Shown here piece after piece: positions 41,259-49,315 of a stretch of 64,000 bases of DNA. The notes under the pieces were generated by a model, which saw only the letters and a list, made by a program, of their open reading frames with translations, searched no databases and was not told the DNA's origin. The stretch comes from Streptomyces brasiliensis. Lineage in GTDB: Bacteria; Actinomycetota; Actinomycetes; Streptomycetales; Streptomycetaceae. Where the stretch lies: NCBI RefSeq assembly GCF_014647875.1, contig NZ_BMQA01000004.1:186001-250000 (forward strand). The letters are read 5' to 3'. A program made the position numbers and the translations under genes. Position 1 is the first letter of the stretch. The number at the start of each line of letters is the position of its first letter.

Positions 41259-41339
41259 TCAGCGGCCCGGACAGCGCGCGCTCGACGTGCGGGCGAGGTC
41301 GACGTGGACCCGCCCGAAGAGAAGGAGTTCCGTTGGCAT
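41259..41339 (-). CDS. Putative Cys leader peptide
   Basis: A 26-residue reading frame: MPTELLLFGR, then VHVDLARTSSARCPGR. The RVHVDLxRxxSAxC pattern is that of the short 'putative leader peptides' which precede sulfur-metabolism genes in Streptomyces. Translation past the Cys codon (Cys23) is thought to sense cysteine supply. It is the only ORF between the thioredoxin and flavin reductase genes and ends 43 bases before the latter. It lacks a good ribosome site; TATCGT lies about ten bases upstream, so it may be translated from a near-leaderless transcript. Confidence 0.65.
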   Translation of the reverse strand: MPTELLLFGRVHVDLARTSSARCPGR

Positions 41340-41422
41340 GGGGTCAGGCTGACGATAGATGGTGGGCGCAGTCAAGTACGTCCCGGCATATGGGAGACGC
41401 CTCACCAATATCCGCGAAGCCG

Positions 41423-41851
41423 TCAAACCGCCTCCCCCAGGGCCGCGATGACGTCGGCCTTGCGCGGCAGTCCGGTGGCTCGCCGCACGACGCGCCCGTC
41501 CGCGTCGAGCACCAGCACGGTGGGCGTCTTGAGGATGTCGAGTTCCCGCACGAGGTCGAGATTGGCCTCCGCGTCGATCTCGACATGCGTGACGCCGGGA
41601 ACCATCCCGGCCACCTCGCCGAGGACCCGCCGGGTCGCCCGGCAGGGCGCGCAGAAGGCGCTGGAGAACTGGACGAGCGTGGCGCGCTCGCCGAGTTCGT
41701 CCCCCAACTCGGCTGCACCGAGCCGCTTCCCGTCGTCCCGCGCGCGCACCCGGACCCTCCCGTTCCGCCGCTTGTGCAGCACTCCGTACACGCTCGCCAC
41801 CGCGAGCACCGCCACGCACACCACCAGTCCGGTCATCATCAGCACAAGCAT
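41423..41851 (-). CDS. Membrane-anchored thioredoxin-like protein
   Basis: 142 residues. One N-terminal membrane helix (about 2-25) with a basic stop-transfer HKRRNGRVRVRAR is followed by a thioredoxin domain with active site FCAPCR (Cys67, Cys70) and the cis-Pro loop KTPTVLVLD. The helix-then-basic pattern places the domain on the cytoplasmic side by the positive-inside rule, unlike typical exported TlpA. It is divergent from a DUF4395 membrane protein that carries its own CxxC, so a redox pair is likely. Confidence 0.85.
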   Translation of the reverse strand: MLVLMMTGLVVCVAVLAVASVYGVLHKRRNGRVRVRARDDGKRLGAAELGDELGERATLVQFSSAFCAPCRATRRVLGEVAGMVPGVTHVEIDAEANLDLVRELDILKTPTVLVLDADGRVVRRATGLPRKADVIAALGEAV

Positions 41852-41911
41852 TCACAAGACTGCAAAGATTCCCGACTCCCCGAACAGTTTCCGTTGCGGA
41901 ATGCTTGATTC

Positions 41912-42328
41912 ATGGACATCGATGTGAGGGGGCCGCGCTTCGGGGCGGCCGTGACGACGGTCGTGCTGGCGGCGGTGCTGGTCACCGGGAGCGTATGGCT
42001 GCTGGCCTGGCAGACGCTGGCGTTCGCGCTCGGCGCGGCCGGAGGGGTGGGCAAGTCGCCGTACGGCTGGCTGTTCCGCACGGCGATACGGCCGCGGATC
42101 GGTCCGCCAACGGAGTTCGAGGCGCCCGAACCACCGCGGTTCGCCCAGGCGGTGGGGCTCGTCTTCGCGGGCGTCGGCCTCGTCGGCTACGCCGTGGGAC
42201 CGGACTGGCTGGGGCTCGCGGCGACGGGAGCGGCGCTCGCGGCGGCCTTCCTGAACGCCGCGTTCGGGTACTGCCTGGGGTGCGAGTTGTTCCTGCTCAT
42301 CCGCCGCGTCACGGTACGAGCAGAGTAA
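41912..42328 (+). CDS. DUF4395 membrane protein with CxxC
   Basis: 138 residues, with four hydrophobic helices (about 11-28, 30-46, 80-97, 101-120). The family's conserved tail FLNAAFGYCLGCELF supplies a CxxC (Cys121, Cys124) at the end of the last helix. VDVRGPRFGAA-like start and SPYGWLFRTAIRPRIGPP loop are typical. DUF4395 proteins are often next to or fused to thioredoxin-like or rhodanese proteins. It probably relays thiol or sulfur equivalents in the membrane with the divergent thioredoxin. Confidence 0.85.
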   Translation: MDIDVRGPRFGAAVTTVVLAAVLVTGSVWLLAWQTLAFALGAAGGVGKSPYGWLFRTAIRPRIGPPTEFEAPEPPRFAQAVGLVFAGVGLVGYAVGPDWLGLAATGAALAAAFLNAAFGYCLGCELFLLIRRVTVRAE

Positions 42329-42515
42329 AAGACGATTAAAAGACCGAGGTGACCGCTACGCCGACGTGACGAGGATCTCGCCGAACCGCGGCGCCAGGAC
42401 TGGCTCCCCGTTCGTTCTTCGGGCACGATCTGCGAGACGCCGTAAACCTACGGCTGCGTAACTTTCCCGCCGGGAGCCCCTTTCCCAGGCAGAGCAGAAA
42501 GGGTCCGTCCCGCCC

Positions 42516-43241
42516 ATGGCAGAGCTGGTCTATCGTCCCGTCATCGGTTTCGCCAAGACGATGTTCAAGGTCTGGGACCTCAAGATCGACTGCAAGGGTG
42601 CGGAGAACATCCCGCGTTCGGGCGGCGCCGTGCTGGTGAGCAATCACATCAGCTATCTGGACTTCATCTTCAGCGGTCTGGCGGCGCTTCCGCAGAAGCG
42701 GCTGGTGCGCTTCATGGCGAAGGAGTCCGTCTTCCGCCACAAGGTGTCCGGTCCGCTGATGCGCGGGATGAAGCACATCCCGGTGGACCGCAAGCAGGGC
42801 GAGGCGGCGTACGCGCACGCGCTGGACTCGTTGCGTTCAGGCGAGGTGATCGGGGTGTTCCCCGAGGCCACGATCTCGCAGTCGTTCACCCTGAAGAGCT
42901 TCAAGTCGGGTGCCGCGCGCCTCGCCCAGGAGGCAGGCGTGCCGCTGGTGCCGATGGCGGTGTGGGGAACGCAGCGGCTGTGGACCAAGGGCCAGCCGCG
43001 CAACTTCAGGCGCAGCCATCTCCCGGTCACCATCCGGGTCGGCGAGGCGGTCGAGGCATCCCTCGACCAGTACGCGGGCGCGATCACGCGCCGGCTGCGC
43101 GAACGCGTCCAGGAGCTTCTGGACGCCGCCCAGCGCGCCTACCCGGCCCGCCCGAAGGGCACGGAGGACACCTGGTGGCTTCCGGCCCACCTGGGCGGCA
43201 CGGCCCCGACCCTGGAGCAGGTGCGCGCGGCCGAGGCGTGA
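42516..43241 (+). CDS. 1-acyl-sn-glycerol-3-phosphate acyltransferase family protein
   Basis: 241 residues. The NHX4D catalytic motif is at 43-49 (NHISYLD), followed by the glycerol-phosphate-binding RGMKHIPVDR and GVFPEATIS blocks, and the VPLVPMAVWG block. It transfers an acyl chain from acyl-CoA or acyl-ACP to lysophosphatidate, or a related acceptor, at the inner membrane face. The C-terminus (TEDTWWLPAHLGGTAPTLEQ) is characteristic of actinobacterial members. It stands alone. Confidence 0.9.
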   Translation: MAELVYRPVIGFAKTMFKVWDLKIDCKGAENIPRSGGAVLVSNHISYLDFIFSGLAALPQKRLVRFMAKESVFRHKVSGPLMRGMKHIPVDRKQGEAAYAHALDSLRSGEVIGVFPEATISQSFTLKSFKSGAARLAQEAGVPLVPMAVWGTQRLWTKGQPRNFRRSHLPVTIRVGEAVEASLDQYAGAITRRLRERVQELLDAAQRAYPARPKGTEDTWWLPAHLGGTAPTLEQVRAAEA

Positions 43242-43546
43242 CCCCGCGGGGCGGAAAGCCGGGAACCGATCGCACAGGGTGACACCTCGTCGAGACAGGC
43301 TCACGAGCCTCTGGGGCCGGGCCGCGCGATCGTGCACAGACCCAGGCAATCGGCCTCTGCTCCTGCACCCTGGCGGGGGGCGAGAGCCGTCCGCACGGCG
43401 TCCCGGCTGTTCACACCCTCCTGTACGGGGTCCACGCCAGAGCTCCGGGCCAGGCCGGACTCCTCGCTGCGGCCCGGCCCGAAACCCTGCCCCGGGCGAC
43501 GGCCCGGCCTCATGCCCGGCCGCCCCCAAGTCCCCTGACCCGGCCC
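43242..43546. other. 305-base non-coding gap
   Basis: This lies between the convergent acyltransferase and B3/4 genes. Only short GC-rich self-complementary words are seen; no supported gene, RNA or terminator. Confidence 0.5.
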
Positions 43547-44263
43547 TCAGTTCTCCGTGATGCCGTCGGCCGACACCGGTGCGCCCGGCGTGACGGTCGC
43601 GCCGGGGCTGAACTTCTGGAGCAGTTCGGCGAGTTCGGCGCCGGCCGCTGCGACCTCGGGGACCGGCATCGGGGCGAGGCTCTCCAGCAGGAAGACTGCG
43701 GAGGTCGTCTCCTCGGTGAGACGGGTGCGCGGGCCCTGACGCCAGTTCCATCGGCGGCAGGTCACACCCACCTCGTCGCGCCAGACCACCTCCCCCGCAT
43801 CCGGGCGTTCGACGACCTCCTCGCCACCGGCGACAGTCACGAAGTCCTCGTTGCCGGCGGCCCGCACGAGGCGCATACCGCCCCGGATCAGATCGAGGTC
43901 CTCACCCCCGACGGGAATCAGGTGCGCGACGCTGATGGCGTTGTAGAGGTCGACGAGCAGATTGATCCGGGGCAACCCGGCGTCGGACAACGCCCGCTTG
44001 GCCAGCGCCTCGGCCGAGTTCCGGGTGCGCGACGGCTTGGAGCCGAACGCCGTGTACGCCGCGCGCCAGGCGGCCATGTGCGGATCCTCGTGCGGGGCGC
44101 GCCCGTCCAGTCGTACGGCGAGACGGCGGGCCGCGTCGTCGAGGAGTGCCGAACTCGCCTCGGTGCTGGGCCCGTTGACCAGGCCGTGTGCCTCGATCGC
44201 CAGGTGGGTGAAACCGGGCGCTAGCGCGCGCACCTCGTCGGAGACGGTGAGCGTGAGGGTCAT
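43547..44263 (-). CDS. B3/4 domain protein (PheRS beta-like)
   Basis: 238 residues. The B3/4 domain, as in the phenylalanyl-tRNA synthetase beta chain, is recognised by FGSKPSRTRNSAEALAKRAL, INLLVDLYNAISVAHLIPVGGEDLD, and DEVGVTCRRWNWRQGPRTRL. Free-standing forms probably act as editing or ligand-binding proteins for mischarged tRNA or amino acids; evidence is limited. It ends the strand run that begins with the transglutaminase-like gene (10-base gap), so the two form an operon. Confidence 0.85.
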   Translation of the reverse strand: MTLTLTVSDEVRALAPGFTHLAIEAHGLVNGPSTEASSALLDDAARRLAVRLDGRAPHEDPHMAAWRAAYTAFGSKPSRTRNSAEALAKRALSDAGLPRINLLVDLYNAISVAHLIPVGGEDLDLIRGGMRLVRAAGNEDFVTVAGGEEVVERPDAGEVVWRDEVGVTCRRWNWRQGPRTRLTEETTSAVFLLESLAPMPVPEVAAAGAELAELLQKFSPGATVTPGAPVSADGITEN

Positions 44264-44273
44264 GTGCCTTGCC

Positions 44274-44867
44274 TCAGAGTGCGGTGGGGAGCGTCTTCCA
44301 CAGGTGCGGCCGGTCGGGCGCGGCTTTCAGGGCGCCCAGAACAGCCGGGTGAGGTTCAGCGTACAGCACCGGATAGTCCAGCTCACTGGACTCGGGGTCG
44401 GGGGTCCAGGCCAGCCGTTCGCCGTCCAGGGAGAAGTGCGCGTCCACGCCGGGCTTGTTGCCCCGCGGATCCTGCCGGTGCCAGGCGCCGTTGAACCGCA
44501 CGGCGACCAGTCCGTGCACGGCGTGACCGGAACCGTCGTCGTGCGCCAGGCGCTGGTAGCACAGCGCGGTGGGGATGTCCTCCGCACGCAGCAGCGCTGC
44601 CAGCGCGTGCGCCTTGGCATAGCAGATGCCGGTGCGCTGCTCCAGGACGTCGGAGGCGCGCCACGTGACGCGCGGGTCACCGCTGTCGGCGGAGTGCGGG
44701 ATGGTGTCCCGCACGAAGTCATAGGCGGATCGCGCATAGTCATACGAGTCCGCTGCGCCCTCGGCCAGCCGGGCGGCGGCCTCCCTGACCAGCGGATGAT
44801 CATGGTCGATGGCATCGCCCACGGCAAGATAGGCGGACAGGTCAGGGGTTTCCTGGATCAGCTGCAT
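44274..44867 (-). CDS. Transglutaminase-like protein
   Basis: 197 residues. The Cys-His-Asp triad of the transglutaminase-like fold is visible: Cys82 in RTGICYAKAHA, His115/His118 in GHAVHGLVAV and Asp133 in HRQDPRGNKPG. Short stand-alone members are usually peptidases or deamidases rather than cross-linkers. MQLIQETPDL at 44867 is taken as the start; an upstream in-frame ATG (44894) would add nine residues of no family content. It precedes the B3/4 gene by 10 bases. Confidence 0.85.
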   Translation of the reverse strand: MQLIQETPDLSAYLAVGDAIDHDHPLVREAAARLAEGAADSYDYARSAYDFVRDTIPHSADSGDPRVTWRASDVLEQRTGICYAKAHALAALLRAEDIPTALCYQRLAHDDGSGHAVHGLVAVRFNGAWHRQDPRGNKPGVDAHFSLDGERLAWTPDPESSELDYPVLYAEPHPAVLGALKAAPDRPHLWKTLPTAL

Positions 44868-44928
44868 GCCCGCAGAGCATAGGAATGCGGCCACCCGCGA
44901 GTCAATGCATTTTCGGATGACCGCATAC

Positions 44929-46020
44929 CTATGCAGAACTGCCGGAGGGCTGGCGTGCCATCTCCTCCTTGAGCGCCGCCACGAACGCGTCCACGTCGTC
45001 CTCGGTCGTGTCGAAGGCGCACATCCAGCGCACGACGCCCTCTGCCTCGTCCCAGAAGTAGAACCGGAACCTCTTCTGCAAACGCTCGCTCACGTCGTGC
45101 GGGAGCTTGGCGAAGACTCCGTTGGCCTGCACCGGGTACAGGATCTCCACGCCGTGCACGGCGCGCACGCCGTCGGCCAGCCGCTGGGCCATCTCGTTGG
45201 CGTGGCGGGCGTTGCGCAGCCACAGGTCCTTGGCGAGCAGCGCCTCCAGCTGCACCGACACGAAACGCATCTTGGATGCGAGCTGCATGGACATCTTGCG
45301 TACGTGCTTCATCCGGCGGACCGCGTCCCGGTTGAGGACGACGACCGCCTCGCCGAACAGGGCGCCGTTCTTCGTACCGCCGAGGGAGAGGATGTCGACG
45401 CCGACCGCGTTGGTGAAGGTCCGCATGGGCACGTCCAGGGAAGCGGCCGCGTTGGCTATCCGCGAGCCGTCCAGGTGCACCGTCATGCCGTGCGCGTGTG
45501 CGTGCTCGCAGATCGCGCGGATCTCGTCCGGCGTGTAGAGCGTGCCCAGCTCCGTGCTCTGGGTGATCGAGACGACCTGCGGCATGGCACGGTGCTCGTC
45601 CTCCCAGCCGTAGGCCTGCCGGTCGATCAGCTCGGGGGTGAGCTTGCCGTCGGGCGTCGGCACGGTGAGCAGCTTGAGGCCACCCATGCGCTCGGGGGCA
45701 CCGCCCTCGTCGACGTTGATGTGCGCGCTCTCGGCACAGATCACCGCGCCCCAGCGGTCGGTGACCGCCTGGAGCGCGACGACGTTCGCGCCAGTGCCGT
45801 TGAAGACCGGGAAGGCCTCCGCCGTGGCGCCGAAGTGGCTGCGGACGATCCGCTGGAGGTTCTCGGTGTAGGCGTCCTCGCCGTAGGCGACCTGGTGGCC
45901 GCCGTTGGCCAGGGCCAGGGCGGCGAGCACCTCGGGGTGCGCCCCGGCGTAGTTGTCACTGGCGAAACCGCGGACCTCCGGGTCGTGGTGACGACGCGCA
46001 TCGGTCCTGGGAGGGTTCAC
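44929..46020 (-). CDS. Low-specificity L-threonine aldolase / beta-eliminating lyase
   Basis: 363 residues, PLP fold type I. The Schiff-base Lys217 is in SLGGTKNGAL, PLP-phosphate and ring contacts in NGTGANV, ESAHINVDEGG (His100) and HLDGSRIAN (Asp184, Arg187). It cleaves L-threonine or allo-threonine to glycine and acetaldehyde, or a related beta-hydroxy amino acid. The GTG start overlaps the SDR stop (GTGA). Third gene of the DUF6421 - SDR - aldolase operon, so its real substrate may be the product of those two. Confidence 0.88.
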   Translation of the reverse strand: MNPPRTDARRHHDPEVRGFASDNYAGAHPEVLAALALANGGHQVAYGEDAYTENLQRIVRSHFGATAEAFPVFNGTGANVVALQAVTDRWGAVICAESAHINVDEGGAPERMGGLKLLTVPTPDGKLTPELIDRQAYGWEDEHRAMPQVVSITQSTELGTLYTPDEIRAICEHAHAHGMTVHLDGSRIANAAASLDVPMRTFTNAVGVDILSLGGTKNGALFGEAVVVLNRDAVRRMKHVRKMSMQLASKMRFVSVQLEALLAKDLWLRNARHANEMAQRLADGVRAVHGVEILYPVQANGVFAKLPHDVSERLQKRFRFYFWDEAEGVVRWMCAFDTTEDDVDAFVAALKEEMARQPSGSSA

Positions 46021-46778
46021 GGCTTCTCGGTCAGCCACAGACGGTTTCCGTTCACTTCCGCGGCGGGCTTGTTCCAGACGTCGACAATGGCCTCGGCCAG
46101 GTCCTTGACGTCCGTGAAGCCCGCGAACTTCGCGTTGGGCCGCTCGGCGCGCATCGCGTCGTGCACCAACGCCTTCACCACCAGGATGGCAGCCGCCGAC
46201 GTGGGCCCGTCGGCGCCCTCCGACAGCCCCGCCTTGCGGAAGTAGTCGGCCAGGGCCAGCGTCCACGCCTCGGCGGCGGCCTTGGCGGCGGCGTACGACG
46301 CGTTGCCCGCGGTCGGCTTGCTCGCCCCGGCCGCACTGATCAGCACGTACCGGCCACGCTCGCTGCGCTGCAGCGCCTCGTGGAAGGCGAGCGAGGTGTG
46401 CTGCACGGTGCGGATGAGGAGCAGTTCGAGGAAGTCCCAGTCGTCCAGGCTGGTCTTGGTGAAGGTCTCGCTGCCGCGCCAGCCGCCGACGAGGTGCACG
46501 AGGCCGTCGACGCGTCCGAAGTCCTTCTCGATGTGGGTGGCCCAGTCCCGGGTGGACTGCAGGTCGAGCAGGTCCACCGTGTCGCCGGTCACCGTGGCAC
46601 CGCCGGAGGCGTAGCGCGCGGCGTCCACCGCCTCCGAGAGCCGCTCGGGGTCGTTGTCCGCGCCGACGACGGTCGCGCCGGCCTCGGCCAGCCGCAACAG
46701 CGCCGCCCGGCCCGCGGGCCCGCCCGCGCCGGCCACCGCGATCACCGCACCGCTCAGTGGCCCGTTCCCGTTCCCCAT
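46017..46778 (-). CDS. SDR family NAD(P)-dependent oxidoreductase
   Basis: 253 residues. The Rossmann motif is variant, IAVAGAGGPAGRAALLRLA, and the catalytic region has LISAAGASKPTAGNASYAAAKAAAEAW (Ser, Tyr-x-x-x-Lys). It should oxidise or reduce a hydroxy/keto group. ATG 46778 is preferred, with AGGAGG five bases upstream; an in-frame ATG at 46817 overlaps the DUF6421 stop and would add 13 residues. Middle gene of the coupled operon with DUF6421 and threonine aldolase. Confidence 0.87.
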   Translation of the reverse strand: MGNGNGPLSGAVIAVAGAGGPAGRAALLRLAEAGATVVGADNDPERLSEAVDAARYASGGATVTGDTVDLLDLQSTRDWATHIEKDFGRVDGLVHLVGGWRGSETFTKTSLDDWDFLELLLIRTVQHTSLAFHEALQRSERGRYVLISAAGASKPTAGNASYAAAKAAAEAWTLALADYFRKAGLSEGADGPTSAAAILVVKALVHDAMRAERPNAKFAGFTDVKDLAEAIVDVWNKPAAEVNGNRLWLTEKP

Positions 46779-46813
46779 CTTGTCCTCCTGAGCAGCGTTC
46801 TCGACACGGTCGC

Positions 46814-48211
46814 TCACGCGGCGACCCGCTCGGCTCCGTCCGACGTGATGCCCCGGGTGGAGGCGATCACGTTCTTCAGCTTCTTGGACAGTGCCTCATA
46901 GAACATGCTCAGCGGAAACTCGTCGGGAAGCACGTCATCCACGAGTTTGCGCGGCGGCAGGGTCAGGTCCAGCGCCTCGGGGCCCTTGGCCCACTTGGAG
47001 CCGGGGTGCGGGGCCAGGTAGGTGGAGACCAGCTCGTAGCCGGCGAACCAGTGCACCAGCTTCGGGCGGTCGATGCCGTCCCGGTAGAGCTTCTCGATCT
47101 CGGCGCACAGCTGGTTGGTGACCTGCGGGGCACGCTCCCAGTCGATGTGCAGCTTGTTGTCGGTCCAGCGGACGACGTCGTGCTTGTGCAGGTAGGCGAA
47201 GAGCAGCTGGCCGCCGAGGCCGTCGTAGTTGCGCACCCGCTCCCCGGTGACCGGGAAGCGGAACATGCGGTCGAAGAGCACCGCGTACTGCACGTCGCGG
47301 GCCTGCGGGACGCCGTCGGCCTGGAGCTTGACGGCCTCCTTGAAGGCGGTGAGGTCGCAGCGCAGCTCCTCCAGACCGTACATCCAGAACGGCTGGCGCT
47401 GCTTGATCATGAAGGGGTCGAACGGCAGGTCACCGTGACTGTGGGTGCGGTCGTGGACCATGTCCCACAGGACGAAGGCCTCCTCGCAGCGCTTCTGGTC
47501 GTGGACCATCGCGGCGATGTCCTCGGGCAGTTCGAGGCCCAGGATGCCGACGGCGGCCTCGGTGACCCGGCGGAAGCGGGCGGCCTCGCGGTCGCAGAAG
47601 ATGGCACCCCAGGTGAATCGTTCCGGCGCCTCGCGCACGGCGATGGTCTCCGGGAAGAGCACGGCCGAGTTGGTGTCGTATCCGGACGTGAAGTCCTCGA
47701 ACGTGATGCCGCAGAACAGCGGGTTGTCGTAGCGGGTGCGCTCCAGCTCGGCCAGCCACTCCGGCCAGACCATGCGCAGCACGACCGCCTCGAGGTTGCG
47801 GTCCGGGTTGCCGTTCTGCGTGTACATCGGGAAGACGACCAGGTGCTGCAGGCCGTCCGCACGGCCCGCGGCGGGCTGGAAGGCCAGCAGCGAGTCGAGG
47901 AAGTCGGGCACCTGGAAGCCGCCCTCGGCCCAGCGGCGCAGGTCCTTGGCGAGGGCCTCGTGGTAGGCGGCGTCGTGCGGGAGCAGCGGGGAGAGCTGCT
48001 CGACCGCCTCGGCGACACGCCCTACGGCCTGCTCGGCGTCGGCCCGGTCGGGGGCGCCCTCGGCCTCGAAGTCGATCGATCCGTCCTTGGACTGCCATGG
48101 CCGGATCTGCTCCACGGCATCCTTGAGCATGGGCCACGCCGGGTGCTCGACCACCCTGCTCGCGGGAGGAACCTGCTCCTCCACACCCACCTGCACAAGA
48201 ATTTCCGTCAT
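46814..48211 (-). CDS. DUF6421 family protein, possible zincin-like enzyme
   Basis: 465 residues of no assigned function. The most conserved-looking stretch is LWDMVHDRTHSHGDLPFDPF (His253, Asp254, His257, His259), followed after about 20 residues by YGLEELRCDLTAF (Glu281, Glu282, Asp286). An HDxxHxH helix followed by an EExRxD helix recalls metal sites of zincin-like peptidases such as M49, but this is inference. A later HWFAGYELVSTYL (His387, Glu393) may also take part. No signal peptide; cytoplasmic. GGAGG seven bases before the ATG. First gene of the operon with SDR and threonine aldolase. Confidence 0.75.
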   Translation of the reverse strand: MTEILVQVGVEEQVPPASRVVEHPAWPMLKDAVEQIRPWQSKDGSIDFEAEGAPDRADAEQAVGRVAEAVEQLSPLLPHDAAYHEALAKDLRRWAEGGFQVPDFLDSLLAFQPAAGRADGLQHLVVFPMYTQNGNPDRNLEAVVLRMVWPEWLAELERTRYDNPLFCGITFEDFTSGYDTNSAVLFPETIAVREAPERFTWGAIFCDREAARFRRVTEAAVGILGLELPEDIAAMVHDQKRCEEAFVLWDMVHDRTHSHGDLPFDPFMIKQRQPFWMYGLEELRCDLTAFKEAVKLQADGVPQARDVQYAVLFDRMFRFPVTGERVRNYDGLGGQLLFAYLHKHDVVRWTDNKLHIDWERAPQVTNQLCAEIEKLYRDGIDRPKLVHWFAGYELVSTYLAPHPGSKWAKGPEALDLTLPPRKLVDDVLPDEFPLSMFYEALSKKLKNVIASTRGITSDGAERVAA

Positions 48212-48628
48212 GTCCCATCCTCCACGGGAGAACCTCGCGTAAGGACACCGTATGCGTACGAGGTTTCTCTCAGCAAGAGGAGACTCGGGAAAATATCCTG
48301 TGATACACGCATGTCACCGCGCTTTTTCCTGCACGACATCATGACGGCACGCGCTTCCCCCGCACACCGGGCGTCGTCCCACCCGGACGGCCGGAATGAG
48401 GGCGGGGTGGAGATCCGGCCGGTCAATCACTGCCGGGACGCGCCCACGCGAGGGTGACGGTCACCGGGGTGCGGACCAGGCGTCGCCCCGCACGTCACCC
48501 CAATCCCCCGTGTACGCGCGGGTTCATCGGGAGAGACGGCCATTAGGCTGCGACTCTGCCGCGTGGACAGGGAGGTCCGGCCGGTCCGCGCGCATGCCGA
48601 GCCGCCGTCGACGGAAGCGAGTTGAACC
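48212..48628. promoter_or_regulatory. 417-base gap with an inverted repeat upstream of DUF6421
   Basis: This lies between divergent DUF6421 and GDPD genes. At 48231-48265 a pair AACCTCG/CGAGGTT is extended on the outside by GAG/CTC with one base out of register, across a 21-base spacer. It is close to the DUF6421 start and may be its operator or an RNA hairpin in the leader. The rest holds no supported gene. Confidence 0.35.
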
Positions 48629-49312
48629 TTGAACTTCCTTACCATCGGTCACCGCGGAGTCATGGGCGTCGAGCCCGAGAACACCCTCCGTTCCTTCGTC
48701 GCCGCCCAGCAGGCCGGCCTCGACCTCATCGAACTCGATCTCCACCTGAGCAAGGACGGCGCCCTGGTCGTCATGCATGACGCCGAGGTGGACCGCACGA
48801 CCGACGGAACCGGCGCGATCGCCGAGAAGACCCTCGCCGAGCTGCGCACCCTGGACGCGGGGCGCGGGGAGCGCGTCCCGGTCTTCGAGGAGGTCCTGGA
48901 CGCCGTACGGGCGCCGTTGCAGGCCGAGATCAAGGACGTGGCGGCGGCCCGGGCGCTGTCCGAGGTCATGCTGAAGCGGGACCTGATGTCCCGGGTGGAG
49001 GTGTCGTCGTTCCACGACGAGGCGATCGCCGAGATCGCCCGCCTGGTGCCTGGGGTGCGCACGGCGCTCATCGCGAGCCGGTACGGCACCGACGTGGTGG
49101 AGCGGGCCACCGAGGTCGGCGCCGCGACCGTCTGTCTCGACATCCGCCGGCTCACCCTCGAGGTCGTCGAGGCGGCCCGCAAGGCCGACCTGCGGATCAT
49201 CGGATGGGTGGTGAACACGCAGGACCATCTGCGGCTGGTGCGCGCGCTGGGGCTGGACGGCGCGACGACCGACTACCCGGAGATCAAGCGCACGGGCCGC
49301 TTCACCGCGTGA
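48629..49312 (+). CDS. Glycerophosphodiester phosphodiesterase
   Basis: 227 residues, cytoplasmic GDPD-type TIM barrel. Active-site residues are His8-Arg9 in GHRG, Glu15/Glu17 in VEPENT, Glu35-Asp37 in IELDLHLS and the second His50 in VVMHD. Metal-dependent hydrolysis of glycerophosphodiesters to glycerol-3-phosphate and an alcohol is expected. The start is a rare TTG (48629); reading MNFLTIGHRG places the His at the usual distance from the N-terminus. Convergent with the GNAT gene (3-base gap). Confidence 0.9.
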   Translation: MNFLTIGHRGVMGVEPENTLRSFVAAQQAGLDLIELDLHLSKDGALVVMHDAEVDRTTDGTGAIAEKTLAELRTLDAGRGERVPVFEEVLDAVRAPLQAEIKDVAAARALSEVMLKRDLMSRVEVSSFHDEAIAEIARLVPGVRTALIASRYGTDVVERATEVGAATVCLDIRRLTLEVVEAARKADLRIIGWVVNTQDHLRLVRALGLDGATTDYPEIKRTGRFTA

Positions 49313-49315
49313 CGG

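Noticed and set aside
46757..48457. A 566-codon plus-strand frame opposite DUF6421
   Set aside because: DUF6421 has a good ribosome site, coupling to the SDR gene and family sequence; the opposite frame shows only antisense composition.
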